From Sulfurospirillum sp. (GTDB lineage Bacteria > Campylobacterota > Campylobacteria > Campylobacterales > Sulfurospirillaceae), in contig JADGDR010000003.1 in assembly GCA_016744795.1 (NCBI GenBank), forward strand, positions 186,001-250,000: a stretch of 64,000 bases of DNA, in the 5' to 3' direction. The notes beneath the pieces were generated by a model that was not told where the DNA came from, did not search any database, and worked only from the letters and a program-made list of their open reading frames with translations. Shown here one piece after another: positions 24,863 through 33,656 of the stretch. Each line of letters opens with the position of its first letter. The stretch's first letter is position 1. The position numbers and the translations under genes are program-made.

Positions 24863-26009
24863 TTAAAGCCTGTTGTATATCTTCTATCAAATCTTCTACA
24901 TTTTCAAGACCAATAGAAAAACGAACTGTACTTTCTAAGATACCAATTGCCTCAAGTTCAGCTTTACTAAAAGTTGCATGTGAAATTTTAGCAGGGATTT
25001 CTATGCGAGAATCTGGACTTCCAAAAGAACACTTTTCTCCAAATATTTTAGTCTTTTGTATAAACTTTTCAGCTAACTCAATACTAACAAAATCAGCACT
25101 AAAAAGTCCTGGTATAAAATCCATCTGTTTTTTTGCCAACTCATATTGAGAATGAGATGTTAAAGCAGGAAAGTTGACTCTGCTTATATAACTCTGTTTC
25201 TCTAAAAATTTTGCAATTACAAGAGCATTTTTTTCATGCTCTCTCATACGAATTTTTAGAGTTGGAATTCCAAGACTTATTAAAAAAACATCCATAGGGT
25301 TTTGACTTCTTCCATGAGCATTGGCATAAAAACCTATCTCTTTTGCTAATTCTTTAGTTTTTGAAACTATCGCTCCTGCGATTACACTTCCATGACCAGA
25401 AATATATTTAGTTGTTGAAAACAGAGAAAAATCAGCACCTAAATCAAGTGGACGCTGAGATATAAAAGTAGCAAGTGAATTATCTACTGCAAAAAGAGAA
25501 TCATACTTCTTACTTAGTTTTCCTACTGCTTCTAAATCTATAATTTTAAGTCCAGGATTTGTAGGTGATTCACATAAAATTAAATCAATAGGATGGTTTT
25601 GAAGAACTTCTTCTAATTCGTCTACATGTAAGAAGTTTTTGAAATGAACCGTTACATTATATTTGTCTTCAAAAATCTTTAAAAGTCTAAAAGTTCCCCC
25701 ATAACAATCTGCTTCAACAAGAACATGAGAACCTGCTTTTAAAACTGTTTCAAACAAAAGTCCAACAGCAGCAATACCAGTATGTGTACAAACACACCCT
25801 GCCCCATGTTCAACATGAGTAAAAAGGTTTTCTAATACTTCGCGAGTTGGATTTCCACTTCTTGTGTAGTCATAAACCTCATTTCCACTTTGTTTTTTCA
25901 AATCAAAAGTTGCAGTATTATAAATAGGAAAGTGTGATGATCCATGCTTATCTGCTTGGCTTGCAAAATCTTGAATATGTGCTAAATCTGTCTCTACATG
26001 TAAACTCAT
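24855..26009 (-). CDS. Cystathionine beta-lyase/gamma-synthase family enzyme
   Basis: PLP enzyme of the MetB/MetC/MetZ family, 384 residues. Motifs: YDYTRSGNPTREVLE, VLVEADCYGGTFRLL, CESPTNPGLKIID, VDNSLAT and the PLP lysine in FSTTKYISGHGSVIAGAI; C-terminal VRFSIGLENVEDL. Whether it is cystathionine beta-lyase, gamma-lyase or a sulfhydrylase cannot be set from motifs. Paired with the STR2-like synthase, a lyase that converts cystathionine to homocysteine would complete transsulfuration, so beta-lyase is the favoured reading. Confidence 0.85.
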   Translation of the reverse strand: MSLHVETDLAHIQDFASQADKHGSSHFPIYNTATFDLKKQSGNEVYDYTRSGNPTREVLENLFTHVEHGAGCVCTHTGIAAVGLLFETVLKAGSHVLVEADCYGGTFRLLKIFEDKYNVTVHFKNFLHVDELEEVLQNHPIDLILCESPTNPGLKIIDLEAVGKLSKKYDSLFAVDNSLATFISQRPLDLGADFSLFSTTKYISGHGSVIAGAIVSKTKELAKEIGFYANAHGRSQNPMDVFLISLGIPTLKIRMREHEKNALVIAKFLEKQSYISRVNFPALTSHSQYELAKKQMDFIPGLFSADFVSIELAEKFIQKTKIFGEKCSFGSPDSRIEIPAKISHATFSKAELEAIGILESTVRFSIGLENVEDLIEDIQQALSV

Positions 26010-26077
26010 AATTATCCTAGTTTTTCATTGATTATACCTTATATAAATTTAAAAAAACTGATAATTTCAACTTTCTA

Positions 26078-26100
26078 AAAAGAGGGAAAATCCCTCTTTT
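26078..26100 (-). terminator. Intrinsic terminator of the NhaC-type transporter gene
   Basis: A 10-bp perfect stem AAAAGAGGGA with a 3-nt loop followed by a T-run on the minus strand, one base after the transporter stop codon. It separates this gene from the PLP enzyme pair downstream, so those need their own promoter in 26010-26077. Confidence 0.8.
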
Positions 26101-26101
26101 A

Positions 26102-27427
26102 TTACAGTACCATTGCAGCAATCCATCCAAATATAATAAGAGGTATATTAAAATGTATAAAAGTAGGTACAACAGTATCCCAAATATGGTCATGCTGTCC
26201 ATCTACATTAAGACCAGAAGTTGGTCCTAGTGTTGAATCAGATGCAGGAGATCCAGCATCACCTAAAGCTCCAGCAGTTCCTATTAAAGCAATGATTGCT
26301 AAAGAAGAAAACCCAAACTGCAAAGCCAAAGGCACATAAATAGTTGCTATAATTGGAATAGTCGAAAAAGATGATCCAATTCCCATAGTAACTAAAAGAC
26401 CAACAATAAGCATAAAAAGAGCGGCAAGTCCTTTAGAATCCCCAATGATACCTACCACAGAATTTACTAAAGAATCAATACCATTTGTTGCTTTCATAAC
26501 TTCTGCAAAACCTGAAGCCGCTATCATAATAAAACCTATCATAGCCATCATATGAACACCTTTTGTAAACACATCTTGTGTCTCATTAAACTTAATCACT
26601 CCTCCAAGAGTAAATACAATGAAACCAGCTAGTGATCCTAAAATGATGGAATTAGCATAAAGCTGGAGACTTAAAGCTACAACAATACCAACAATAGCAA
26701 CAAAAATATGTTTCGTATCTATGCTTTTTGCTTCTGGTACAATTTCTAATATCATTTCTTCTTTATATTCTCTAGGTTTTCTATAAGTGAAAAATATTGC
26801 AGTAAGAAGACCTAAGAACATACCAAAAACAGGTATTGCCATTCCTAAAGGAAGTTGACTAGCCGTAGCATTCACTCCATTTTCTATTAGATATTTTAGT
26901 AAAATATTTTGTAAAAAAATACCACCAAAACCAATAGGCAAAAGCATATAAGTTGCTGTTAATCCAAAAGTCATAACACAGGCAACTGCTCTTCTATCCA
27001 TCTTTAAAGTAGCCATTACATGCAACAAAGGTGGAATTAATATCGGTATAAAAGCAATATGAATAGGAACTACGTTTTGAGATGAGATGGCTGCTAAAAG
27101 TATGATAGAAATCAAAGAAATTTTAACCCATAGTTGTTCACTCGAAGTTGCTTCTTCACCTTTTGCTTTTCGTATAATTTTATTTGCTAATAAATCAGTT
27201 ATTCCTGATTTAGATATTGCTACCGCAAATGCTCCAAGCATTGCATAACTAAGAGCAATTGAAGCTCCACCACCAAGACCATTGTTAAATATACTAATAG
27301 TATCTACTAGAGATAACCCACCTATTAGTCCTCCGATAATAGCACTTATGGTTAAGGCTATTACAACATTTATTCTCATGAGGCTCAAAGCCAACATAAC
27401 AATAACTGCTACAGCAATTGGATTCAT
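26102..27427 (-). CDS. NhaC-superfamily (YuiF-type) antiporter/amino acid transporter
   Basis: Polytopic inner-membrane protein, 441 residues with about eleven TM segments. Motifs of the Na+/H+ antiporter NhaC/YuiF superfamily include [19 protein letters not shown] near the start, [45 protein letters not shown] and [19 protein letters not shown] near the end. Family members move Na+/H+ or amino acids. Position beside Cys/Met enzymes hints at a sulfur amino acid substrate, but a terminator lies between them, so the link is weak. Confidence 0.82.
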   Translation of the reverse strand: MNPIAVAVIVMLALSLMRINVVIALTISAIIGGLIGGLSLVDTISIFNNGLGGGASIALSYAMLGAFAVAISKSGITDLLANKIIRKAKGEEATSSEQLWVKISLISIILLAAISSQNVVPIHIAFIPILIPPLLHVMATLKMDRRAVACVMTFGLTATYMLLPIGFGGIFLQNILLKYLIENGVNATASQLPLGMAIPVFGMFLGLLTAIFFTYRKPREYKEEMILEIVPEAKSIDTKHIFVAIVGIVVALSLQLYANSIILGSLAGFIVFTLGGVIKFNETQDVFTKGVHMMAMIGFIMIAASGFAEVMKATNGIDSLVNSVVGIIGDSKGLAALFMLIVGLLVTMGIGSSFSTIPIIATIYVPLALQFGFSSLAIIALIGTAGALGDAGSPASDSTLGPTSGLNVDGQHDHIWDTVVPTFIHFNIPLIIFGWIAAMVL

Positions 27428-27544
27428 TTGTATCCTTTATAATAAAGCGAAGTTATATCATAAATGTAATAAAAAATGAGTTAAGCTAAGATAAAGAAGG
27501 GGTTGAATTTTACAAAAGGAATAAAGAAGATAAGAACTAATATT

Positions 27545-27571
27545 GTAAATGAGTTTTTTTACTGCTATAAT
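27545..27571 (+). promoter_or_regulatory. Promoter of the TAXI TRAP operon
   Basis: TGCTATAAT (TATAAT at 27566-27571, extended -10) preceded by a T-tract (27553-27560), 26 bases before the ATG. A ribosome site AGGAAAG lies at 27588-27594. This is the standard Campylobacterota sigma70 layout. Confidence 0.65.
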
Positions 27572-27597
27572 CTCTAAAATAAATATTAGGAAAGATT

Positions 27598-28554
27598 ATG
27601 GAATTATCAAAACTTTTATCAGCTGTGCTTATATGTTCGATTGGCTTTACTTTAAATGCTAGTGAGGAAACGAGAATTACTTATAAATCTGCAAAATCTT
27701 CATCTTCATATTACCAAATGGCTGTTCAAATTGGTGAAAATATTGGAAGAAAAACAGATAAAAAATTACAAATAACAATAGAAGAGAGTCAAGGTTCTGT
27801 TCAAAATGTAAAAGAAGTAAGAAAAAGAAAAGGAAACTATGTTTTTACAACTCCTCCTGTTTTAGTTAAACTAGCCCTTGCTAAAAAAGCAATGTTTAAA
27901 AAAGACAATCCAAAAGATTATTCAAAAATAAGATCACTTTTTCCTATACCATTTTTAACTATGCATATAGTTGTTAGTGAAAAATCTGGTATTAAAACTT
28001 TTAAAGATTTAAGTGGAAAATCTTTACTAATAGGAAAAGGAACTTTTGGAGCAAAAGAAGCTGCAAAATATATTAAACTATTTGGTTTAAAAGGAAAAAC
28101 AAAACTTATAGGTGCAGAACTCTCTGGTGCAGTTGCTGCCCTTAAAAATGGTCAGATAGATGGTTTTGCAACATCAGGTTCATACCCAGCACCAAATGTA
28201 ATAGAAGCTGTAGCAAGTACTAAAGTCAATATTTTAAGTATGAGTGATGAACAGATAAAACTAACCAAAAGAGACAAGCTAATAATCCCTGCTGGAACAT
28301 ACTCACAAATAGACAAAGACATAGCCACTACAACATTGCCTGTTGGAGTTTACACAACAACTGATATGAGTGAAGAGACTGCTTATGAATTTACAAAAGC
28401 ATTTTGGGAATCTAAAACAAATTTGGAAAAACAAAATATTTGGTGGAAAGCAATAACTCCTTCAAACCTAACAATGTTCAATGCAAAACTTCATAAAGGT
28501 GCATTAAAATATTATAATGAAATTAATGTTAATATCCCTGAGAAACTAAAATAA
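27598..28554 (+). CDS. TAXI-family TRAP transporter solute-binding protein
   Basis: Periplasmic binding component, 318 residues, with a signal peptide to about residue 21 (TLNAS). TAXI-family features: ITYKSAKSSSSYYQMAVQIGENI near the N-terminus, GSVQNVKEVRKRKGNYVFT, LLIGKGTFGAKEAAKYIKLFGL, and LKNGQIDGFATSGSYPAPNVIEA lining the ligand pocket. Substrates in this family are mostly unknown, sometimes organic acids or amino acids. Followed three bases later by the fused permease. Well-formed promoter and ribosome site upstream. Confidence 0.9.
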   Translation: MELSKLLSAVLICSIGFTLNASEETRITYKSAKSSSSYYQMAVQIGENIGRKTDKKLQITIEESQGSVQNVKEVRKRKGNYVFTTPPVLVKLALAKKAMFKKDNPKDYSKIRSLFPIPFLTMHIVVSEKSGIKTFKDLSGKSLLIGKGTFGAKEAAKYIKLFGLKGKTKLIGAELSGAVAALKNGQIDGFATSGSYPAPNVIEAVASTKVNILSMSDEQIKLTKRDKLIIPAGTYSQIDKDIATTTLPVGVYTTTDMSEETAYEFTKAFWESKTNLEKQNIWWKAITPSNLTMFNAKLHKGALKYYNEINVNIPEKLK

Positions 28555-28563
28555 TTTTTGCAT

Positions 28564-30360
28564 ATGGAAAATATTAAAAACGAGCTATTATCAAAAAAAT
28601 ATTTGATAGTAGCTTTTCTTGCAATTATAACTGTTGGGTTTCATATATATCTGATTTTTACAGGACTTATGCCAAATTTAGTAAGTAGACCAATTCACCT
28701 AGGGCTTGTTTTGCCTTGGGTATTTTTACTAGGTGACAATACTAAAGTAACAAAATTTACAAAATATCTTGGTTATGTTCTTCTCATTTTAGCTCTAATT
28801 TGTGTTTACTATATTATTTTTAACCATATAGACTTGGAAGACCAATACGGCTCACTTGAAGGAAATTTTCAATATTTTGTAGCTATAACCCTACTTTTGT
28901 CAGTTCTTGAAATGGCAAGACGCGCTATAAAATTAGCTCTCCCTTTAACCGCATTAATAGCTCTATCTTATGGTTTATGGGGTCATTATATACCAGGGAG
29001 TTTTGGACATCAAGAGATTCCAATAGATAGTTTTTTAGGAACTCTTGTTATTGCTGAAGGTGGAATTTTTGGCTCACTTACAGGAATTTCTGTAAACGTA
29101 GTTGCCGTATTTGTAATTTTAGGAGCATTTGTTGGTGTTGGAGAAGGTGGAAATGCCTTTATGACAATGTCAACCAAACTTGCAGGAAGACTTAGGGGAG
29201 GAGCTGCTAAAGTTTCTGTTTTAGCATCTGCATTTTTTGGTTCAATCTCAGGTTCAGCTTCTGCAAATGTAGCTTCTACTGGAGCATTTACGATTCCTAC
29301 CATGAAAAGGTTAAATTATCCTGCTAGTCTCGCAGCAGCTGTTGAAGCAGTTGCATCTACTGGTGGACAAATCATGCCTCCTCTTATGGGTGCTGGGGCT
29401 TTTATAATGGCTGAACTTTTAGGCGTTAATTATACGGTTATTATGAGTGCAGCAATCTTTCCTGCTATACTGTTCTTCTTTACAGTTTGGATTGGTATTG
29501 ATGTTTTTGCTAAAAAATATAATTTAGTTGCTATGGACAAAAGTGCAATCCCAAGTTTCAACTTTGTACTCAAACTCAGTCCATTTTTCCTTATACCATT
29601 TGGAAGCCTTTTATATGCTCTCTTAGTTGTAGGTAAAACTCCCCAATTTTCAGCAGCTATTGCTATATTTGCAAGTATATTTTTACTAATAGTTGATAAA
29701 AATTGGAAAATATCTTTTAAAGAGTTTATAATAAAATTTTTAGATGGTAGCATTGTTGCTTCAAGACAAATTTCTACTATTGCTTCTGTTATTATCTGTG
29801 CAGGTATTATCATTGGTGTTTTAAACATCACAGGAGTTGGTGTTAAAATCACTTCTGCAATACTGTTTTTATCTGGAGGAGAACTTTGGATTGCTCTAAT
29901 TTTAACAGCTATTGCCTGTCTAATTTTAGGAATGGAAGTTCCTACAACTGCTGCATATATCATCTGTGTTTCAGTAGCAGGTCCAATACTTCAAGAGTAT
30001 GGTCTCTCAGCTCTTCAATCACATCTATTTATCTTTTGGTTTGCACTACTTTCAACCATTACCCCACCAGTATGTGGAACAGTTTTTATAGCTGCTGGAA
30101 TGGCACAAACCAACTGGTTACCAGTAGTTTCCAAAGCAATGAGATTAGGCATTGGTCTTTATATAGTACCTATCTCTTTTATAGTAAATCCAAATCTAAT
30201 TCATCCTGATACTCATCTGTTTTTAGCTCTAGTTTCTTTTGTAAAAATTGCCCTAGGCTTGGCAATTTTATCGAATGCTTTAGTAAATGATAAATTATCA
30301 AAAATTATGAGATTAGGAATGTTAATAATCGCAATTGCTATTATAATGGTTCCTTTTTGA
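28564..30360 (+). CDS. TRAP transporter fused 4TM/12TM permease
   Basis: Inner-membrane permease of 599 residues, with the small (DctQ-like, about residues 1-150) and large (DctM-like) subunits fused as is usual for TAXI systems. Typical DctM blocks: GSLTGISVNVVAVFVILGAFVG, FFGSISGSASANVASTGAFTIP, VEAVASTGGQIMPPLMGAGAFIMAE, and LGMEVPTTAAYIICVSVAGP. Import is driven by a Na+ or H+ gradient. ATG at 28564 chosen; a TTG two codons earlier is possible. Neither has a clear Shine-Dalgarno, so coupling with the upstream gene is likely. Confidence 0.92.
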   Translation: MENIKNELLSKKYLIVAFLAIITVGFHIYLIFTGLMPNLVSRPIHLGLVLPWVFLLGDNTKVTKFTKYLGYVLLILALICVYYIIFNHIDLEDQYGSLEGNFQYFVAITLLLSVLEMARRAIKLALPLTALIALSYGLWGHYIPGSFGHQEIPIDSFLGTLVIAEGGIFGSLTGISVNVVAVFVILGAFVGVGEGGNAFMTMSTKLAGRLRGGAAKVSVLASAFFGSISGSASANVASTGAFTIPTMKRLNYPASLAAAVEAVASTGGQIMPPLMGAGAFIMAELLGVNYTVIMSAAIFPAILFFFTVWIGIDVFAKKYNLVAMDKSAIPSFNFVLKLSPFFLIPFGSLLYALLVVGKTPQFSAAIAIFASIFLLIVDKNWKISFKEFIIKFLDGSIVASRQISTIASVIICAGIIIGVLNITGVGVKITSAILFLSGGELWIALILTAIACLILGMEVPTTAAYIICVSVAGPILQEYGLSALQSHLFIFWFALLSTITPPVCGTVFIAAGMAQTNWLPVVSKAMRLGIGLYIVPISFIVNPNLIHPDTHLFLALVSFVKIALGLAILSNALVNDKLSKIMRLGMLIIAIAIIMVPF

Positions 30361-30566
30361 ATCCATATAATTTGCCCTCCCTCGCTATATGAATGTTGAT
30401 GTAGTATATTTTAAAATTTATTTTAAGTAGAGGGAATGGCATTTTAGTCTTCAAACAAGTCTAGATGATAAATTTAAAATTTAAGCTTAAGTGTGATAGG
30501 ATAAATTTTATCGAAATTTATGTGAGATGGAATTTAACCGCTCTTTTTAAATCATAAAGGACACTT
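30361..30566 (+). other. Structured gap before the motor-like module
   Basis: 206 bp without a gene. TTTGCCCTCCCTC (30371-30383) and GAGGGAATGGCATTTTAG (30430-30447) form an imperfect inverted repeat around a 46-base AT-rich spacer. Beyond it lie overlapping short inverted repeats in AATTTAAAATTTAAGCTTAAG. The region ends in AAAGGACAC, the ribosome site of the next gene. It may hold the promoter and a structured 5' leader, or the TRAP operon terminator. Confidence 0.35.
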
Positions 30567-31829
30567 ATGGCTGAAACTAATTTTTTAAATAATCCAGATG
30601 ACAATAATACAAATTGCCTCAGTAAGATACTCTATCTTTTAATTGCTCCTTTGGGTATTTATATTTTTATTATTGCTGGATATATGGGCTTTATTCCTTT
30701 TAAAGTAGAAATTCATAGCATCATATTGATAGGTGTCATTTTGATAATATATCTTTTTTTACTTAAACACAATGCTTTTTATGCCTCGTGTAAATTTGTA
30801 CAAAAAATAGATGACTTTAAAAGTGGTTTAGAAGTTTATATAAAAAAGAATCTTTTAGTTATAGCAAATACATCAAAAGCAAATGCTTCTTATGACGATT
30901 TTGCAAAAAACTTCACTTCTGGATTAAGAAATGAAAATTTTGCTTCAGTTGCATCTGGCATCTTTCCCACTCTAGGAATTTTAGGAACTTTTATCTCCAT
31001 TGCTATTTCTATGCCTGATTTTTCCTCTAAAACTTCTGCTGTTTTAGAAAGAGAAATATCATTACTTTTAGGTGGTGTAGGAACAGCTTTTTATGTCTCT
31101 ATTTATGGTATTTTTTTATCAATTTGGTGGATATTTTTTGATAAAACTGGTCTGAGTAAATTTGAAAAAGAGATACATAACATAAAAGAACAAACAAAAT
31201 CCTTGTTTTGGGACAAAGAAGAGATAGAACAAACTTACTTCAGAAAAAGTATGGAAAACTTTGAAAAATTAAATCAAGTATTTAATAACTTTGCACAAGA
31301 TGAACTTATAGAAAATATGAACAAAACTATGACTCAAAGAGTAAAGATGTTTGATGACATCATAACCCTAGAGCAAAATGTAGTTAGAAGTGCTACAACA
31401 CAAATGAGTGAAAGCTTAAAAATAACTAACCAATCTCAAGATATAAACAATCAAATCATGTCTAATTTTAAAGAGATGATGAGTGAATACAAAGAGTCTT
31501 CACAAAAAATAGAACAAAATACAAAATACCTAAAAGAGATAACTCAAGCACTAAAAGATAAAGAGGCTAGCATAGCTAAAATTGCAACATCTTTAGAGGG
31601 TATTAGTGCTCAAAACGTGGGAAAAATACACGAAGCAATCATAAAAAACTTTGAACTAATGAAAAAGGATACTGACCAAATAGGATGGTCTTTTAACACA
31701 CATCTTAATGAATTTGATGAAAAATTCACTAATAGACTCCAAGAAACACTTCTTAGCATAGATAGCGAAGTAGCTAAGATTGTAAGCTCACTAGCACAAG
31801 TTAAAGAGTTAGAGAATGTACAAAAATAA
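30567..31829 (+). CDS. MotA/TolQ/ExbB-type channel protein with long tail (ZorA-like)
   Basis: Inner-membrane proton-channel subunit. TM1 and TM2 lie at about residues 21-65, TM3 and TM4 at about 128-200 within SGIFPTLGILGTFISIAISM and LLGGVGTAFYVSIYGIFLSIWW, the MotA/ExbB core. Residues 210-420 form a long helical cytoplasmic tail. This layout is that of ZorA rather than ExbB/TolQ (shorter tail) or flagellar MotA. AAAGGA before the ATG. The MotB/OmpA-like partner starts in a 14-base overlap. No Zorya effector gene lies nearby, so the function (defence, envelope or other) is open. Confidence 0.82.
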   Translation: MAETNFLNNPDDNNTNCLSKILYLLIAPLGIYIFIIAGYMGFIPFKVEIHSIILIGVILIIYLFLLKHNAFYASCKFVQKIDDFKSGLEVYIKKNLLVIANTSKANASYDDFAKNFTSGLRNENFASVASGIFPTLGILGTFISIAISMPDFSSKTSAVLEREISLLLGGVGTAFYVSIYGIFLSIWWIFFDKTGLSKFEKEIHNIKEQTKSLFWDKEEIEQTYFRKSMENFEKLNQVFNNFAQDELIENMNKTMTQRVKMFDDIITLEQNVVRSATTQMSESLKITNQSQDINNQIMSNFKEMMSEYKESSQKIEQNTKYLKEITQALKDKEASIAKIATSLEGISAQNVGKIHEAIIKNFELMKKDTDQIGWSFNTHLNEFDEKFTNRLQETLLSIDSEVAKIVSSLAQVKELENVQK

Positions 31830-32952
31830 CAAGAACCAAGAAGAAACTCAAAACTTTTGGATTTCTTATGCCGACTTAATGGCTGGATTACTTTTTGTTT
31901 TTATCTTACTTGTTGGGGCTATTGTCATAAAATATGTTTTTATACAAACAGACTTACAAGCAATAAGAACTGACTTACAAAAAGAGAAAGAGGCTTTAGG
32001 ACTCAGTGAAAATGCACTTGAGAATAAAAAAAGACGTCTTCAAGAGATAAAATCTCAACTAAAATCTATGCAAGAAGACAATTTTCATCTCTCCTTTGAA
32101 CTAACAAAACTTACAGGTAAACTAAAATCCATGAGTAACAAGCTAGATTTAAGTCAAAAAGATAAAGAAAAACTCAATAAACTAATAGAAAATAAACTTG
32201 AACTAATAAGCATCAATGAAGAGGAAATTCAAAAATTAAAAGACCTTCTTTTTGATTATGAATTAAAAGAAAAAGAGCTAAAAACTGCCAATGAAAACTT
32301 AGGAATAAAGCTCAAAGAAAACACTCATACAATATCTCTCAAAGACGAAGAGATAGCAATGCTAGAAAACTCCCTGATAGTTAAAAGTAAAGAGCATCAA
32401 GCCTTAGTAGAAGAGCTAGACATAACAAAGGTAAAAATCAAAAGTTTAACAGGGATAAGAATAAAAGTAGTATCAAAACTAAGACAAAAACTAGGAAAAA
32501 ACATAGATATAGACAAAAATAGTGGAGCAATTAGATTTAGCTCAAACATACTTTTTGAACAGAATAAATATAAACTAAAAGAGAGTTCCAAAAAAGAGCT
32601 AAGCAGTGCACTTCAAAGCTATATTGATACTCTCCTATTTGATAAAGATATAAGACAGCACATAGACCAGATAAACATTGAAGGGCATACAAACTCTGAT
32701 GGTTCATATCTATATAACTTAGAACTCTCCCAAAAAAGAGCCTTAGAAGTTATGAAATTTTTATATAAAAACAATCCAAAAAATAGTGCTTTATTAAGAG
32801 AATATATAAGTGCTAGTGGAAGATCATACGCTAATCTTATATCTTCAAAGAATGGAATTGAAAATAAAGATGCTTCAAGAAGAATAGAGATAAAATTTAG
32901 GATTAAAAATGAGAAAGCAATCAGTGAACTCAAAAAATTCTTGGCAAAGTAG
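31816..32952 (+). CDS. MotB/OmpA-like protein with long coiled coil (ZorB-like)
   Basis: Peptidoglycan-binding motor subunit. Short N-terminus NFWISYADLMAGLLFVF contains the MotB-like plug and the TM Asp (D in YADLMAG) used for protons in this family. It is followed by about 180 residues of heptad-rich coiled coil (about 45-220), and then an OmpA domain: IRFSSNILFEQNKYKLKES, INIEGHTNSDGSYLYNLELSQKRA, and DASRRIEIKF. The long coil sets it apart from ZorB and MotB proper. Overlaps the channel gene by 14 bases, and the 53-residue frame starts inside its end. Confidence 0.85.
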   Translation: MYKNNKNQEETQNFWISYADLMAGLLFVFILLVGAIVIKYVFIQTDLQAIRTDLQKEKEALGLSENALENKKRRLQEIKSQLKSMQEDNFHLSFELTKLTGKLKSMSNKLDLSQKDKEKLNKLIENKLELISINEEEIQKLKDLLFDYELKEKELKTANENLGIKLKENTHTISLKDEEIAMLENSLIVKSKEHQALVEELDITKVKIKSLTGIRIKVVSKLRQKLGKNIDIDKNSGAIRFSSNILFEQNKYKLKESSKKELSSALQSYIDTLLFDKDIRQHIDQINIEGHTNSDGSYLYNLELSQKRALEVMKFLYKNNPKNSALLREYISASGRSYANLISSKNGIENKDASRRIEIKFRIKNEKAISELKKFLAK

Positions 32953-33070
32953 TTCTAAACTTCAAATCACAAAACAAAGAAGATGGATAGAGTATCTTAT
33001 AGAAGAAAAAAAGAAAAAAGATTCAAAACTATCTGTTAAGCTACTAAAATTTATAAAAAAAATCTTTTAG
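32909..33070 (+). CDS. 53-residue basic protein overlapping the MotB-like gene
   Basis: Small frame starting 44 bases before the end of the MotB/OmpA-like gene in another frame, with AGGA six bases upstream of its ATG. The product is strongly basic: KQRRWIEYLIEEKKKKDSK in the middle and LLKFIKKIF at the end, probably an amphipathic helix. No cysteines, no TM of full length. Its length and coupling suggest a real gene, perhaps a regulator or toxin-like partner of the motor module. Family unknown. Confidence 0.55.
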   Translation: MRKQSVNSKNSWQSSSKLQITKQRRWIEYLIEEKKKKDSKLSVKLLKFIKKIF

Positions 33071-33083
33071 AAATGCTTTTTAT

Positions 33084-33091
33084 GATAAAAT
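33084..33091 (+). promoter_or_regulatory. -10-like box before the 166-residue gene
   Basis: GATAAAAT following a T-rich stretch, 27 bases before the GTG start, with AGGA at 33109-33112 as ribosome site. It is the same octamer as before dnaJ and recO. It suggests the next gene has its own promoter rather than only read-through from the motor genes. Confidence 0.45.
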
Positions 33092-33118
33092 ATATACATA
33101 AAACTATTAGGAACTTTT

Positions 33119-33619
33119 GTGAGAAAAAAAACATCAATCAAAGAAAAAATTGTAAATTATATATATACAATATCTAATCAACCTGTTATATTCAAAGATT
33201 TACTCTCTGCAAATAGTCACTACAATGAAAAGATGTATGTAGATCCAGGTAAACTTGGGTTTCGTATTAACATAGTAAAAGCTCATATCTCATATCTTAT
33301 CTTAAGTGCATTGGCTATTATGCCTCTCATAGGAATAACTCACTATTTTTTAAAACACATGAATTTTCACTTTTCTGTTTTAGGAGCTGTAGTAGTAACA
33401 AGTGCTGTTTTTATAGGATTTGATTTCTTTAAATCATGGACACGAGATGCGATTACATTAAAACTTATCAAAAAAGCTTGGTTAATTCACTTTCCATACT
33501 TTGCATATGAAAAATATAGCCAAAAAGTAGAAGAAATATACAATGAATCACTAAAAAGTGAAGTACAAAAAAAAGATTTACAACTATATGTGATGGATAA
33601 GTTAATAGAAGAGGACTAA
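33119..33619 (+). CDS. Two-TM membrane protein, unrecognised
   Basis: 166 residues with two hydrophobic helices (about 55-80 and 84-106) flanked by charged cytoplasmic ends: YVDPGKLGFRINIVKAHISY before and FFKSWTRDAITLKLIKKAWLIHFPYFAYEKYSQKVEEIY after. GTG start with AGGA seven bases upstream. No family recognised. A 12-bp inverted repeat spans its last codons. Adjacent to the motor-like module but with its own promoter-like site, so membership in that module is unsure. Confidence 0.7.
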   Translation: MRKKTSIKEKIVNYIYTISNQPVIFKDLLSANSHYNEKMYVDPGKLGFRINIVKAHISYLILSALAIMPLIGITHYFLKHMNFHFSVLGAVVVTSAVFIGFDFFKSWTRDAITLKLIKKAWLIHFPYFAYEKYSQKVEEIYNESLKSEVQKKDLQLYVMDKLIEED

Positions 33620-33641
33620 TGTTCCTTACTAACTTATCCAT
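33593..33641. terminator. 12-bp inverted repeat between convergent genes
   Basis: ATGGATAAGTTA (33593-33604) and TAACTTATCCAT (33630-33641) are perfect complements with a 25-base spacer that holds the stop codon of the 166-residue gene. The structure sits between this gene and the convergent polA, and could terminate either transcript. The first arm is coding. Confidence 0.5.
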
Positions 33642-33656
33642 GTTGTAACTCTTAAT

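Noticed and set aside
26010-26101. SAM or other riboswitch before the Cys/Met genes
   Set aside because: The gap is short, AT-rich and mostly taken by the transporter terminator; no conserved aptamer pattern can be seen.
30567-32952. Flagellar stator genes motA/motB
   Set aside because: The long cytoplasmic tail of the channel protein and the 180-residue coiled coil of its partner do not match flagellar MotA/MotB, and the layout is closer to ZorAB/ExbB types.
30567-33619. A complete Zorya defence system
   Set aside because: Only ZorA/ZorB-like motor subunits are present; no ZorC, ZorD or ZorE-like helicase or nuclease is seen in the neighbourhood.
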